A stretch of DNA of 64,000 bases from Trichoderma breve. Its lineage: Eukaryota > Ascomycota > Sordariomycetes > Hypocreales > Hypocreaceae. Below, piece after piece: positions 1 to 12,598 of this stretch (position 1 is its first letter; each line of letters begins with the position of its first letter). A model generated the notes under the pieces. That model had not been told where the DNA came from. It worked only from the letters and a program-made list of their open reading frames with translations, and searched no databases. The stretch covers positions 3,720,001 through 3,784,000 of the forward strand of contig NC_079232.1 of assembly GCF_028502605.1 (NCBI RefSeq). Direction: 5' to 3'. Position numbers and translations under genes: made by a program.

Positions 1-118
1 TCCCCACACTCTGGTCTTGTACAGGCATGTTTCTTTGTTTCCCCGTCGTGTCTTGCCTTGTATTGTCTTGGCTCTGGGTCTGTTCTGTCTGCCTTTGAAT
101 CGCCTCCCGTCTACCGTT

Positions 119-1008
119 TCAGCCGTGGAGGATACGGTCGCCATCGCCATCGCCACCCCCATTCTTGGGGTCGTAATAGACGGAGTCGGGACAGGTGCTT
201 TTGGCGCCGTCCGGTGCTGAGGCGACAAACTGGCCATCCTGCAAAGAGCCCTTGACGTTGAAGTGATACCAGACCTGGTTCAACGTCTTGCCCTCGCAGC
301 CCAGGGTCACGTCTGCGCCGTGCTGCTGGGAGAGCGCTGACTGGATGTCCTCCAGGGCATAAGATTTTGAGCCGTCAGGGGTGATGCCGGCATCAGCCAG
401 CCACTGGTAGGTAGGCAGCGTCTTGAACAACGACACGGTCCTGGAGAAGAAATCGGCAGCTTCCTCGGTGGGGACGTAGTCATCGTAGCAGCCGGGATCC
501 AGCGTGGTGATACAAGTGCCATGTTTCCCCCATTCGTGCTCCCAGAAAGATTCGTCATTGCCTTGGTAGTCCTTCCAGTAGGTCTGCATGTAGTGGAGGG
601 TGTCATCGGCACCCATGGCAGTCAAAATGTCAGTGATGTTGGAATATGCCCGGCTGGCATCGCACGTCTGGGGAAATGAACCATCGCAATTGTCCGGCCA
701 GAGCCCATGGATGGTCCAGGAATCTAGCAAGCACCATTAAGCATTCATCCCCACTTTGGGAGGTAATATTGAGTTGCATCGTGCTAGGCTACAGGAAACT
801 ACTTACCAGCAGGGCCGGTGGAGGGGTCGGTATCCCAGAATTGAGTCTGAAGCAGCTGACCAGATGGGATGAAGCAGCAAGTGTCGTCGACGGCGGTAGT
901 GTTGTGGCATGAGAGTGGAGTGTTGCTGGCACAAATCCTAGAGGCTGCGGCTGCAACGGAAGCCAGCATGCTCGTAGCCAAAAGAGAAATGGACTTGTGA
1001 GAAGGCAT
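119..1008 (-). CDS. Secreted ribonuclease T2
   Basis: Endoribonuclease of the RNase T2 family, which cleaves RNA through a 2',3'-cyclic phosphate; secreted or vacuolar. Exon 1 is 1008-807 and exon 2 is 723-119, giving 268 aa; the 83-bp intron has a GTAAGT donor and TAG acceptor. Residues 1 to about 22 form a hydrophobic signal peptide. Both conserved active-site blocks are present: CAS I as SWTIHGLWPDNC, just after the intron, and CAS II as FWEHEWGKHGTC, each with its catalytic histidine. Many cysteines fit the disulfide-rich fold. The protein ends in a short Gly-Asp run followed by RILHG; family members vary here. The start is the first ATG and precedes the signal peptide directly. The family call is secure; the exact cellular role is not deducible. 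Confidence 0.93.
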
Positions 1009-4000
1009 TTTGACTGCGGTTCTACGGAAAAGAGCCCCCGGCTTCTGCCACGATGAGTTGCTTTTCTGTCCCTTTTTTTTTTGGTCTCTCGCCTCTCTGG
1101 TTCCCTAGTTACGCTCTGCCCGATGAGTTGGGTATCCGATAGACTTGACAAGCAAAACAACGACGTTGGCGAGTCCTATTTAACGTTGAAATGCTCCAAA
1201 GATCAGCAAGTATACATTTACAGCAGAGAAGCGCTGAGGCGATCATTGGACGGGGCTTGTGACGAAAATGGTAGGTGTCATGATTTTTGTCAATCATTGG
1301 CGGATGATCGGAAGATCTACCAGGGTAGGTGCCGATTCACATGCAAGCGGTAGACGAAAGAGGCGATTCCGCAAAGGAGAGACTCACTTTGATATAGGTA
1401 AATCCGGCAGATGTAGGTTGACTCAATATTGTAGGTAGACATAGGGAGAGTAAAAAACGGAGAGTGCTTCTCACGAGCTTTATAATGTCCAGTATAGATA
1501 GACGTATATCATGCTAACGTTTTAGCAATTTGCAGTCCAGCTTGATTCGCAAGGAAAGCACCATGAAGAGCTGGTGATTGAAATCGTCTTTGTCAGAGCA
1601 CGACGAGCAATTGGCTTCTTGCCCGTCCTGGTGAAACAAACTCTAGCCATGGGCACGTTATGCACCGACTTTGAGTCTTGTCAATGGCCAAAATCCTGTG
1701 ACCTAGCGCCCGGAAGAAGCTCCCATTTCAGAAGGTTAATTGGCAGCATATAATGAGATCTGCGGATCGGCTGCGTGTTGTTAGAAAAAGCGTCGCTTGA
1801 TCTCCCTTTAGCGGCCCAAAGTCGGCAGCTGCGCAGGTTCATTCGCTGGCTGCGCGCCGAGGCATTTCAACAGGATGCGGCCAATTGCAATGCATGATGG
1901 CAGCAGAGTTTCAGCCCATCTGGCTGCTTTGAAGTCGGCGGAATCACATTGGCAGTCGTTGAAATTGACCGTGTTTCACGGTGGATAAGGTGGGTTTTTC
2001 GATAGTTGAGGCGCACCGCAACATGGTGTCATGTGGGAGAAATCGGATCCTGGAGCAGAGCAGGCCAGGTCAAGTTGTGTGTGTGATGTGATGGATGGGC
2101 TGACGGTTTCTCCAGCTCCGACGATTTTCAGCGGCCAATTCAATTCACGCTAGGGCGGTTGTGAAGCGAGCTATCCGGAGTTTTTGAGATGTGAAAGATG
2201 ACGGGAAATAAATTCCAGTAGCCGATCTGTTAGCAACGTGATTGCGGAGATGCTTATACTTGGCTAAGCATCGAGGTCGAGGTTGACGGCCGAGAGACAA
2301 ACAAGCAGCAGAAGTAAAGAGGATTGATTCTTCATGTGGTTGGAGCAAGGACGCATTGGACAGCCAACAAACAGCACTCATGTCACGTGCTACATATTTG
2401 CCATCTGGCATGTTCTATATCAGGCAACACGACGTTTTGACAGTACCGAGTAACTCGTACGAGTATCACCAGCATCTTCCATCCGGCTTCTATTGGAGTT
2501 GTATTGGATTGGGTAGTTGGGTACAAGCACATCAGATAACCTCAGCTCAGGGTTGCAACACAGCGCTGCGGGATATATTACATAACCAATTTGCTAGGTT
2601 AATTCTCCGTCCGTTTCTCAACGGACCCTCGCAACCGTTTCCACCTCAGACTTACACCAACGCCGGCTCGCTACCATTTAGCGCTTGTTCCCCAGTAAAG
2701 CTAAGCTAGAACGGCAGAATGGGAGCAGGGATTGCCACAGTGAGGCCAGGCCCAAAGCAGAGTTTTGATGAGTTTTAGCACTTGGGCTTTGGTAGCATCG
2801 CGTGTGCTAAATCTCCCCTCTCCAACTCCAAAGTCGGGGTTGTTGAAAAAATAAATTGCGTTGCGGCGATACACCCTCAACACCTCTCGGGACCTGATTC
2901 AATGTTTCCTGCAGGCGGGCCAGCGGCATCACACTTGGACACAATGTCATCGGGAAAAAAGACGACAGATGATGCTACCTTGAAGCCGCCGACGGACACT
3001 TGTACACATGGAGGAGGTCTGAATGCATCAACTCCCCAACCCAGTAAGAGCTGCGTGATGACAAGCAAGAGGAATCGCCTAGTAGCTTCAGTAGTTGATG
3101 TTATGTTTAGTAGACTCTAGGATTAATAGACTATAGGATAATATAGCTAGTTGAGGGTTAGTTTTCAACTTATAACTTGATCACTTGATGATGAAAGAAG
3201 AGGAGAAGGAGGAGGCAGAGGAGGAGGAGGAGAAGTGCTAGAACATGTCATCATTTAACGCGAACAACTACCCTGGAACTCAATACGAAGACTCGGACAA
3301 TAACACGAGGTTTGTACAGTACGAGAGCCGTATTACTGTTAGATACTCCTACTACTACTGTTAATATTCCTAAATCATATGGGCTCTGCTCGTATGCTAT
3401 CACGTACAGTATGAAACAGGTACTCGGCAGCGTGTAAGCGCGATCAGTCGCCCCCCCTGACCCGCGAATACCGGTGACGATAACCGCCACCGCATCACTG
3501 CCACGACTGAAATTAAGACGGGCAGTTAAGATTGGCAAAGAGGGTGCTGTCGATGCCGCCGTGAACACGCAGATACCTCGCAGGGGACCCTGTCCATGCC
3601 TGTCCATGCCTCCTCCGCGCGGTACTCGATACATGACGATGCCCACCTCCCCCGGACTTACACAGACTTCACACACAAGCCTTTCGGAGGCTCACGATCC
3701 CCCCCAGACCCGCGTACCTCGTAACCAAACGGCTTCCCGCAAGGCACCGGACGGCCCAAAAGTCACTGCCACACCTTCAAATGCAAATAGCGCCGAAATG
3801 GGACGCTGGGCTTTTGCCCCTGTTTTCAAGCTCGAGCGAGACCTGCATGTGGCCAGCGGTACTCGGGCCGAACCCCGGAGTTTTGCAGCCAGTGACAAGG
3901 CCCCCGACAAAGGCCAAGTCCACCAGCTATTGATCCGCTGCCTATAATGAATTGAGCCTGGAGGGTTGAGTTTATGCATCAAACAAACCCAACGATGCGA

Positions 4001-4140
4001 CGATGCTACGGCCGAGCAGCCTTTATATTGTTCCCAATGCGACCCTGATTTCCCCATGTCTCAACACCCCAGCCTTGTCGAGTGCGAGATCTGTCAAAAA
4101 GCTGTCACTCCGGAGTATATTTCGTACATCCATCTCCAGG

Positions 4141-4173
4141 TTTTCCCCATTTCCCCATTTCCCCGTTTCCCCG
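4141..4173. repeat. Short 8-bp tandem repeat (TTTCCCCA-like)
   Basis: Four consecutive imperfect copies of TTTCCCCA/G. It resembles neither the fungal telomere repeat TTAGGG nor any coding repeat, and is most simply a minisatellite seed. Confidence 0.7.
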
Positions 4174-5150
4174 CCATATGTTCAAAACCCGGTTCACGCC
4201 CTGCTTCATGTTCCCAAAGGTGCAAAACAAACGGGATATCGTCCGATGTTGCGGAATATGCCAGAGCGCGTGAAATAGAAACGCCGACGAGGCAGACTTT
4301 TTTTGCCCAAATCTTACCTGTATCATGTAACTCGTATCATGACAATTTGCCGTTCCAGCCCAATTGAAACCAAACCATCCAGCTTGGCTTCCTTTTTTTT
4401 TCTCCAGGTCCCCAGAAACGCCACCGCGGGGGAGACGAACCTGGATCGACAAGGAACAAATGCCCGGCATCCCGAAAAAGGGAACGCACAAACAACCTTC
4501 ATGGGCAGACTCCAGCTTTTGGAGAACCATCGGCAGCTCCTCCGTTACGTCGCTCGTAAGAACAGGAGAATCGGTCGACTGGCGGACCAAAAGGAAAAAA
4601 AACCATCTTTTGTTGTTTTGGGCAGTTCAAACTCGTTTCGTATTTTTGCAAAAAAGAGTCCATCGACATGGTTCTAGACTTAGGCTTTCCCGGCAATTGG
4701 CAAAAGGTTAAAGTCAGAAAACAGGCTTAAAACTCCGATTACAAACCAAGGCAGTTGAAAGTGTCCTGATCATCCCGACGAAGATGGAGATGTGATATTA
4801 TTAAACTTGTTAACCCGACAATTGATACTCCGTAGAGCTCGCGCCCTTCCCTCCCACACGGAGGAGAGGAGAGGAGGAGAGAGGAGGAGGAGGAGCAGCA
4901 GCGAGAGGGAGATCGTCACTCCCAGAGCTGAAAACCAATTGAAGCTAATCTACAAAGTACTTGGGGATCAGGCCATGCAATATCGTGAAGTGGTCCATTG
5001 GCAATCAAGGGTAAGTCAATGGTCTGCTCATCCCAAGCTGAAGACGAAAAACGCTCATCCTCACCACAATCACCCCATGTTGTTTTGTCGTTGCAATTGT
5101 CGACGCCGGCGCAATCCGCACGGCAGACAAACAAAAAAGGGGACAGAGCA

Positions 5151-5152
<2 letters not shown>

Positions 5153-5188
<36 letters not shown>
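5153..5188. repeat. GA dinucleotide microsatellite
   Basis: A nearly pure run of about 17 GA units lies inside the purine-rich part of the long intergenic tract. It is simple-sequence DNA and likely length-polymorphic. Confidence 0.9.
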
Positions 5189-5189
<1 letters not shown>

Positions 5190-7675
5190 GACACAGAAAG
5201 TTGTGTGGGTGTGCTAATTGACGAGATACTAACCAATTGCCTCTTCTCACAGTCAATCAATCAACCAGCATCCTCCCTTGGTCCGTCCCCAGACGCAGCG
5301 AAACCCCACGAACGGCCGAATGAATATTCAAGGACAAACCGTGACGCTCAAGCTGGAGCTAGACCTGGAGCTCAATGGCAATGGCAATGGCATTGACAAC
5401 GGCAATTCCCCCCCTCTCTCTCCCTCTTATGCGCACGAGTCCATGTGCTTGCTTGCTTGCACCGCTACTGTACGGCAGACATAACTCCGGCGGGCATGTG
5501 GCCATCTCACAAACAAGATTTATCTCCTGCGGCCGACAGACTGGGGGTGTGTGAGTCTCTTCCAAGTTCCCCCTGTCCGTCCGTGGCCCGTCCTGCTGCT
5601 TGTGAGGGGACGCGGACGCCCCCCATAATCTCACCTCTCTTGGGAACGACTCTAATCCACGCCAATCTTTTGCTTGCAGCTCGAAAGCCGCTTGGGCATG
5701 CTCATGCTCTCAGACCCACGACGATGTGCTTCTGTTGTTTTGCGGAGAACCATCTCCATCTCCACGGCTCGGCGGCAAAACACAACGAACTGTCCCATTG
5801 TCCAGTTCCAGGTAGGCTGAATAACGAGCATGAATATGACATGTAACCCAAGCGAATCTTCGGCTGCTGCTTCTAACCCGCCCGTTTGCCAGGTTTCTCC
5901 CTGTCTGTTGCCCCATGGGCCGTCTTTTTAGCCTGCTGGTGCCGCTGCTCCGCTTCTTTTCGCAAGGCATGGCAATACTAATACTAGCTCTGCCTGGGGA
6001 ACCTCTTTTGGCTTTCTCGACGAGAAGCTCAGCGATTTCGGCCCATGGCAATGGCTTCTCAATTTCCCTCTGGTTTTATAAGATAAGCAAGAGGCCCAAC
6101 GAGCAGCAGTTTTAGCAGCGGTCTACCGTTTTTTACTCTGTTTTGCGGTATGTCATCTTACAAGCCCTTTTTAATCTCAATGGCCCCCTTGTCCAGAAAA
6201 AAAAAGTCCGTCATCGTTCTTGTTGCTCTACGGTACTGTAAGTTGCAAGGGTGGGGAGTACACATACGCAGAGACGCCACGAAAAACACCACAGAAGCGA
6301 GCCAATTCCCTCTTCTCCTCCCCTTCTACCCGTTCCCGTTTCCCGTTCTTTCGAAAGAGAAACAAATTGAGGGGAAGAAGACAACAAACACCCCCGAAGC
6401 CGAGAGAGAGAGAAAAGAGACGAATGACCTACTGACCCCATTCTCTCCAGGCCCAGACAGGCAAAACGGTCCCTCCCCTGCCTGTTCACGTGTGACTCGG
6501 AATGGCCCGCTTCAAACGAGAAAGACACCTCCCTCCTTTCCACTAGCAGTACGACGGCGTGGACACATTTGCGGCGGTCCAAAATTACCCCAACATCGCA
6601 AGAACCCTTCTCCCCCCGGGCCTCCTTCGGCGTCTGGAACCGAGCCCGATATTGGAAGAGACCAAGTGACGATGAGAATACATACAAGGGCCGAAAAAAA
6701 AGAGGGGAGAGAGAGAAGGGCGGCAAGCCAGCCGAAAAGACGGCGTCACGTCAGACATTTCGCTTCTTTTTTTTCTCTGTCTTCTAAACAAACACCAAGA
6801 AGAAGAAAACGTTGCGTTTGTCTGTTTTCCGCTTGGCGTCTTTCTTTCTCTCTTTTAAAAGGGCCAGGGGACGATGACGAAATTGAAGACAAAAAAAAAA
6901 AGAAGCGAGCTAAGGAAGGGGGCGAGCGAAGCGGGCGCATCAAGATCGATAAAGTGAGTCCTTTTTTTTTCTTTTTCCTTGCAAGGATTGCTGCGATGGC
7001 CCCCTGTCTCGATGGGCCGGATCGTCCATTGCCCAAAAACCAAAAGACAAACCGGCGAGATAAAACGACACAGACGACGAAAAGAGGCTCTGAAATCAAA
7101 AGGTAAGGCCAATTGTAATTGTTTTCGAGTCGCGTACCTCAAACTGTAGAAACCCTCTCCATCTTCTCTCTCTCTTTTACCTACCCCAATTGAGCGAGCA
7201 CGTAATCTAGCTGGTCAATTCTACTTTTCCTTCCTCGCAATTCATCCCTTATCATGCCATTCCAAGTCTCAGTGACATGCTCACACACGACACCATCCTC
7301 CCTAGTGCCCCTATAGTAGATAGATAGAAAGGGGAATCAATGCTTTAGACTACATCTGCTACATGTAAGATAACGGCACTACTTTCTCCGCCGCTGTCAG
7401 CTAAAACGTTACATGGACCGCAAAAGGCCAGCATTGCGACAAAAAACAGGGTATCCAGAGTTTACATGGCTTGGTCCTACAAACTACCACTAATTCACCC
7501 AAAATGAAATCATTATCATAATCATACGGGTACGCCTTGATGTATTCCCCCATTTCCTGCTAACCAGAGCTCGCAATCCAAATCAAGTACAACCACAAAG
7601 TAGTATGTAAGTAAACATTACACTTTTGGTGAATTAATGCAGAAAGAGAGAAGGGGAAAATAAATCCCGATTCTT

Positions 7676-10343
7676 CTACTCCAGTCCAGACGGCAACCAC
7701 GCATTAAGCGTCGTCAGAGACTCAGTAAGTGAGTCAAAGGAGCTCAAATCCGGATTCTCAACCCCTACACCATCTCCCCGACCATTATTAAACATAAAGA
7801 TTTGGTTTCCAGGTCCTGCCTGCTGTCTCATATCCCAGCTTCCAAAGCTCTGGTGTAGCCGCGCCGAGTCACTCAACAGCCACTCGCGACTGTCCATGTT
7901 GCCTACGTTTGAGGTCTGGGCTTGGGGTTGGTGATGGCCCATGTCCGACGAGATGTGGCTCTGGGCTGCCGGTGACTGCGAGTTCAACGGAATCCCCAAT
8001 TGCTGCGACCATCCCAGTATATCTTGCAAATCTATTTGTGTGGGATCCATGGCCATACCTCGCTGATCCGGAAGCGGGTTATTGTTGCCCAGGGACATGG
8101 GTGAGTCCATCGTCAGCCGCTCCTCGATAGACGTCTGTACTGCCGGCTGAGCTATAGGCTCTGAAGTTGGGTGCCTCGTAAGCCCATACTCGAGCCTGGG
8201 AGCTTGCGCTGCCCCTTCCTCTGAGGTCCCCGGCGAGATGGGAGCCAAGTTGCTCGATCCAGGAGAGGGAACTTCGGACGTGCTATAGTATTCAAATCTC
8301 TCATCTGTTCGTTTGAGAATTATGTCGGCATCTTCTGGTAGTTCGCATTTCCATTTTCTTGCCAAGACACTGAGAATGCTTAGCGTCCGTCTCGCGCAGA
8401 GCCAATCCTCGGCAATCTCTTCCAGATGCCTTAGACCATGGGTCAAATCTCGCTTCGCTGTCTTTTCGGGAAGATTGAGTAGATGGACTGTACATGCGCT
8501 GTGTATCATGTAAACTGCAATGTTGCATATCTGTCGGAGATTCCAAGACTTTTTATATAGTCTCATCAGCTTGGAAATCGCACCGGCATTTGCAGTGCAT
8601 ATTCGCCTTGGTGATATATGTGATGGCAGAGGTGATGAGGCTGGGGCGTATTTTAAGAATGGTCTGAAGAGATGAATGTATTGAAGGTGGAAGAATGAGC
8701 TAATGGGGAATCAAGTCAGCGCTTCCCATATTCTCTTCATGGTTTTATTTGTAAACAGAACGGGCAATTTGTAAACAGAACGGGCAAACTTACAGCATCA
8801 ATATCACGTTTGGCAGCAAGCCTTCTTTTGGTTCAAACTCCTTGGGCAGGTTCTTCCGCCATTCCTCAAGTCGTTGGTGGAGCTCGCCGAGCTTCTTCAG
8901 CTCAAGAGATTTGCTGCTAGCCCTCTTTATGTGGCTTGGGTGGTAGAAGAAGACGAGTATGTCGCTGCTGATTTCACATAGCTTGGACAAATGGAGAGCA
9001 ACCGCGCGTGTCCTCGAGGGCTGAGCAAGAGACTCGTCGAACCCTTTATCTGTAAAAGGCGCCCACAGCGCCGCATCTTCGTCAGGGAAGACGTCAATTT
9101 TGGAAACGGTAAAGGAGTTCCTTGGGAGCTGTGGCAGCCGGCCCAGGTAGTTGGACCAGGTTTTGTCGAATAGGAAACACCCCCAAAAGGTGATGCGCCG
9201 GGCATCTATTTCTTCCTCCGACATGTGCTCCTTATCCAAGCCCTCTACTTCAAGGTTGAGGCCGATGTCGAGGGCCATTCGGAAGCTCATGCCGCTATAG
9301 ACCCAGCCCTTGGCTTCTCTTGCGCAGCCCGCTTCTCTCACAGACATGAGTGCCAAAGCTTGCACGGTCACAAGCCGCGGCTTCTCATATTCATCATTAT
9401 CGACGATGAGTCGCTTGGCCTCAGCAAAGAAATGGTCTCCTTTGGTCCTGCTGTCGCCGGGGATGCCAAAAGCACCTGGGATATCGGTGAAGTGGCAGCC
9501 GAGCGCCAACATTGCGTTTACTAATAGCGAGGAACAGTATGCCGTGCCTTGCGCCAAGCCCGCCTTGCCCCTCATGAAGTCACGCCAAAATAGCTTGCGT
9601 GAGAGTGTGGTGAAGTATGGGTAGTGATAATTAAAGTACATATTCATAAGATGCATGATGAGTCGTGGGTCGGTGGTCACTCGGGTCCATGACGTGATGG
9701 GGTTTTCGCAGATGCCGGGCTCAGAAGGTGAATCGTAATCAATGCCACCGTGGTGAGGATCTCCTAGATAGATGAGATGAGAGGTGCCGCCAATGAAGCG
9801 TACTGAGCCATTTTCGAGCCGCAGCTCTCCCATCTTGCCAGCGAGCTCTTGTTCTCCTGAGATGGGTAGGAAAGCCATGGATCCTTCGTCCAAATTCTCC
9901 TCAAATTCTTCTTCCTTGGGTTCCTCTTCACCCATTTTTAAGAGCTCCTGGGCTACCGTGTCGAGATTGTCGCATGTTCGGATTTTGTTTACGACGGCTG
10001 GCACCTCTTCTTCGGTGGCATTCAAAATGGCCTCGACAATGATTTGCAGCGTCGAGCTCTGGGCTTTCATGCTGTCCACCTTTTCTCGATACACTCCCTT
10101 GCGGCGGTGATCTGAGTTTGGGTTGTAGATACACTCAGTGCCATAGACGCTGGAGCAAGCGGCGCAGCTGGGTAGTTGGCCATCGCATTTCGATTTGCGT
10201 CGCCTACAAGCGACGCAGGCGGTGCTGATGCATCTTCGCTTCTGGTTGGTCGGATCGGTTCCTCGACGAGACTTTTTCTTAGTCTGTGCAGCAGGCGTCG
10301 AGCCGGCCGAGGAAGAGGCGGCAGTCAGATCCATGCCCTCCAT
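7676..10343 (-). CDS. Zn2Cys6 transcription factor, NirA/NIT4-like
   Basis: Nuclear DNA-binding regulator of the fungal Zn2Cys6 family. Exon 1 is 10343-8794 and exon 2 is 8699-7676, giving 857 aa; the joined frame restores a continuous stretch across the junction (LMLSFFHLQYIHLFRPFLKY). Six zinc-binding cysteines lie at residues 43, 46, 53, 60, 63 and 71, followed by a basic linker with SDHRRKGVY. A fungal-specific transcription factor domain (PF04082 type) occupies about residues 210-480, and the C-terminal part is Gln/Ser/Pro-rich and suits an activation region. The linker and middle domain resemble proteins annotated as NirA/NIT4 (nitrate regulation), but that group is large and no nitrate genes lie nearby, so a nitrogen role is inference. 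The intron carries a 20-bp tandem duplication. Confidence 0.88.
8747..8786. repeat. 20-bp tandem duplication inside an intron
   Basis: Two adjacent identical copies of a 20-bp unit beginning ATTTGTAAACAGAAC lie in the 94-bp intron of the NirA-like gene (8700-8793), a few bases from its 5' splice site on the minus strand. The reading frame is unaffected because the whole unit is intronic. Confidence 0.85.
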
Positions 10344-12598
10344 GGCGGGCGAGGGATGAGGTTCCGGCTATGGCTGGGGAGTCGAGATGTGAATTGTGTT
10401 GTGTAAGGTGGAATCGTCAAATCGAGCGCTAGCATTAGATGTGCCGGCGCGCGGCGTCACATTGACTCTTGGGTGAGTTTGCAGGGGGTGAAATGCAGGG
10501 CGGAATGACTCCGGGACGAATGTCTTGGTTAAATCACCCGTGGCTGGTGATTCAGCCGGAAGACGTCGTGATGAGGAGTCGCCCAGCCTTTGAGGTCTCT
10601 GGGCAAAGGTCTCGTCGATGGCCTTCTAGTGATTTGTCATGATACGCCCTGCAGCTGCGATGTTGAATCAATCCAGCAGTCGGTTGCTGGTCTCGGCGCT
10701 TCCGGAGGTCGGGAGGCTGTCCGCAGAGTAATGCGGGGAGACTCCAGATCAGATTGACTCTGCGCAACGGGCGAGATGGCGGCGCAACAGGGGGACAGCT
10801 TCTTATATGCAATGGCGAAAATCGCGCTCAATTTGAGGGTGTGACTATGGGGATGGAGTAGAAGAGAAGAAGAGGAAAAGGCCGGCAAGGGTGTGATGAC
10901 GAGAATTGAATTGAGGTTCCGGGAGCGTGACTGGATTGACTGACGACATGCGCCTCGAGATTGAACCGGCTTCCATTGCTCCATACGGAGCTCAGCCGCC
11001 GCAATTCAGCTTCGCAGCCAATCCGGCATCTGACATTGGTGCTTTGTCAGAGCCTTTCCTGATACCCTTCATGCCCTGCCCGGGCGGCTCGCCGTAACTC
11101 TAGTGGCGAGTTCCGCTAGGTCGGAATGCGGCCGCTGGATCGGCAGAACGGGGGTTTAAGGCTGGAGCGGCTTCTGGAGGCTCGCCCTCTTTTGCCTGAT
11201 TTAGACCCTCAATTGTCTGCAGGTCTCGCGGGAGGGCAAAAACACTCAATCGTACTTCGTATTGTTCAAGCTACCAACTTACCTCTGGTGCCAGGTATGA
11301 TCCATCGTGGTAAAGTGGTTACATATAGTACCTGGCCCAGCAAAAGCGCTCACTCATTCCACACATCGTGGGCGGTTGTCGGCGTGCGTGCCGGCATCCA
11401 TTCATTCCAAATTCTTGATTTTCTCTCCCGTAATAACAAACGTAAAAAGTGGACAAATCCAGGGCCTCGACCAAAGCTCGGGATTGGCCAGAACAAGTCA
11501 AGAGGGATAAAAAAACAAAAAACTTGATGGACTGATGCAAAATGTAGCACGATTATAAAGCAGGGTCTCGTTCTTTCCCCATATTTCGACGCGGAGAATT
11601 TAATGCCATCGGCCAGCGAGTAACCGAAGCGAGCGAGGCAGGCGAAACCGAGCACACCTTGCCGGAATTGTACCACAAACTACAGCTTTGATGCCCGGTT
11701 GGGACTAGCGATGAGGACTTTTTGCGATTTCCCTGAGCTTTTAACGATGATTTTCAAGGTTAATATTTAAATGGCTATCCATTGACCGCTTACGGAGAAG
11801 AGGAAGCAACATGTGAGCAACACTGGGATGGTGTGTGAAATATTATAGGCGCTATGACTTACGCGCTTGAATTATAGTTAATATGGAACACAAATAGCGC
11901 AAGACAGAGAGGTAAATCAACGTCGAAAGGAGAGATTCAAGTTGCCAAAGGCCTTAATTGGAGGGATAAAACTAACAAGGCACCCAATACAAGACCATAG
12001 TCTATATTTGCCAGGAGAGAAAATGAGACTTTCGTAGTGTTTTACCTATTTGAAACACACACAATCGGTGTTCTAGCGCGCCTCTGTGACAATTGCCTAG
12101 TTTGTTTAAACACTCCGCTATGCGAGTGTAAGAACATAGAGTTAGCAACTTCTGTTAATAGCTTGCTCATGTGATGACGCATTTGTAGCTCGGCAGCTGC
12201 CGGGCCAATGGCAAATTTGCCTCGCTGTCTGTTGTTGGTAACTCTCCTCGGGCTTTGAGTTCTGACAAGAGTGTTCATAGCTGCCATGGTGAATAAACCA
12301 CTCAATTAATAATACCTTCCTGATGACCCATCACGTTCTCCGCCTCAGGTACTAGGCATTGATCGAGAAAACATTCGCAATCGGGGCTCAGATCTATTCA
12401 AACTCTCATATCATAGTTCCTTTGTATATACTATTACATTGTCGAAGTCTGGGAGGAAACCCAACCCAGCCTCAACTTTTTATCATCATACATAGCCTAC
12501 ATGGACTGTAATCTTTCTCCTTTTCGCACTCTTTCGCAGAGTTATACATCATATACACGCCACCCCTCCCCTCCCAAACACTTCTAAACGCCTTCTCC
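10344..12598. other. Intergenic: upstream of NirA-like gene, downstream of uS4m
   Basis: No supportable gene. The left part (10344 to about 11100) is the probable promoter and leader of the minus-strand regulator, and the right part (about 12400-12598) the 3' flank of uS4m. Short ORFs such as 11126-11527 plus and 12042-12305 minus have no family features. Confidence 0.6.

Larger units (their letters stand above)
1009..7675. other. Geneless 6.6-kb intergenic tract
   Basis: No reading frame here has recognisable domains or a plausible exon chain. It holds an AT-rich patch near 3100-3400 and a GC-rich patch near 3430-3950 with two overlapping opposite-strand ORFs (3251-3676 minus, 3474-3947 plus) that I do not recognise. 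It also has a run of TTTCCCC-type repeats near 4141, a GA microsatellite near 5153, and long poly-purine/poly-pyrimidine and A/T-run tracts from about 4380 to 7200. The left end is the upstream region of the RNase T2 gene and the right end the 3' flank of the Zn2Cys6 gene. The 318-codon open frame at 6150-7106 is low-complexity Lys/Arg/Phe-rich and is not believed. Confidence 0.6.

Noticed and set aside
3315..3410. Possible inverted repeat around TACGAGAGCC and GGCTCTGCTCGTA
   Set aside because: Arms are short with mismatches and there is no target duplication; it could be chance.
3251..3947. Overlapping ORFs of 141 (minus) and 157 (plus) codons
   Set aside because: Mutually exclusive, no family features, and they lie at a composition boundary; kept only as a note in the intergenic entry.
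4141..4173. Possible internal telomere-like repeat
   Set aside because: The unit TTTCCCC(A/G) does not match the TTAGGG/CCCTAA fungal telomere repeat.
6150..7106. 318-codon plus-strand ORF in the long intergenic tract
   Set aside because: Low-complexity Lys/Arg/Pro text with poly-K and poly-F from A and T runs; no domain and no codon bias.
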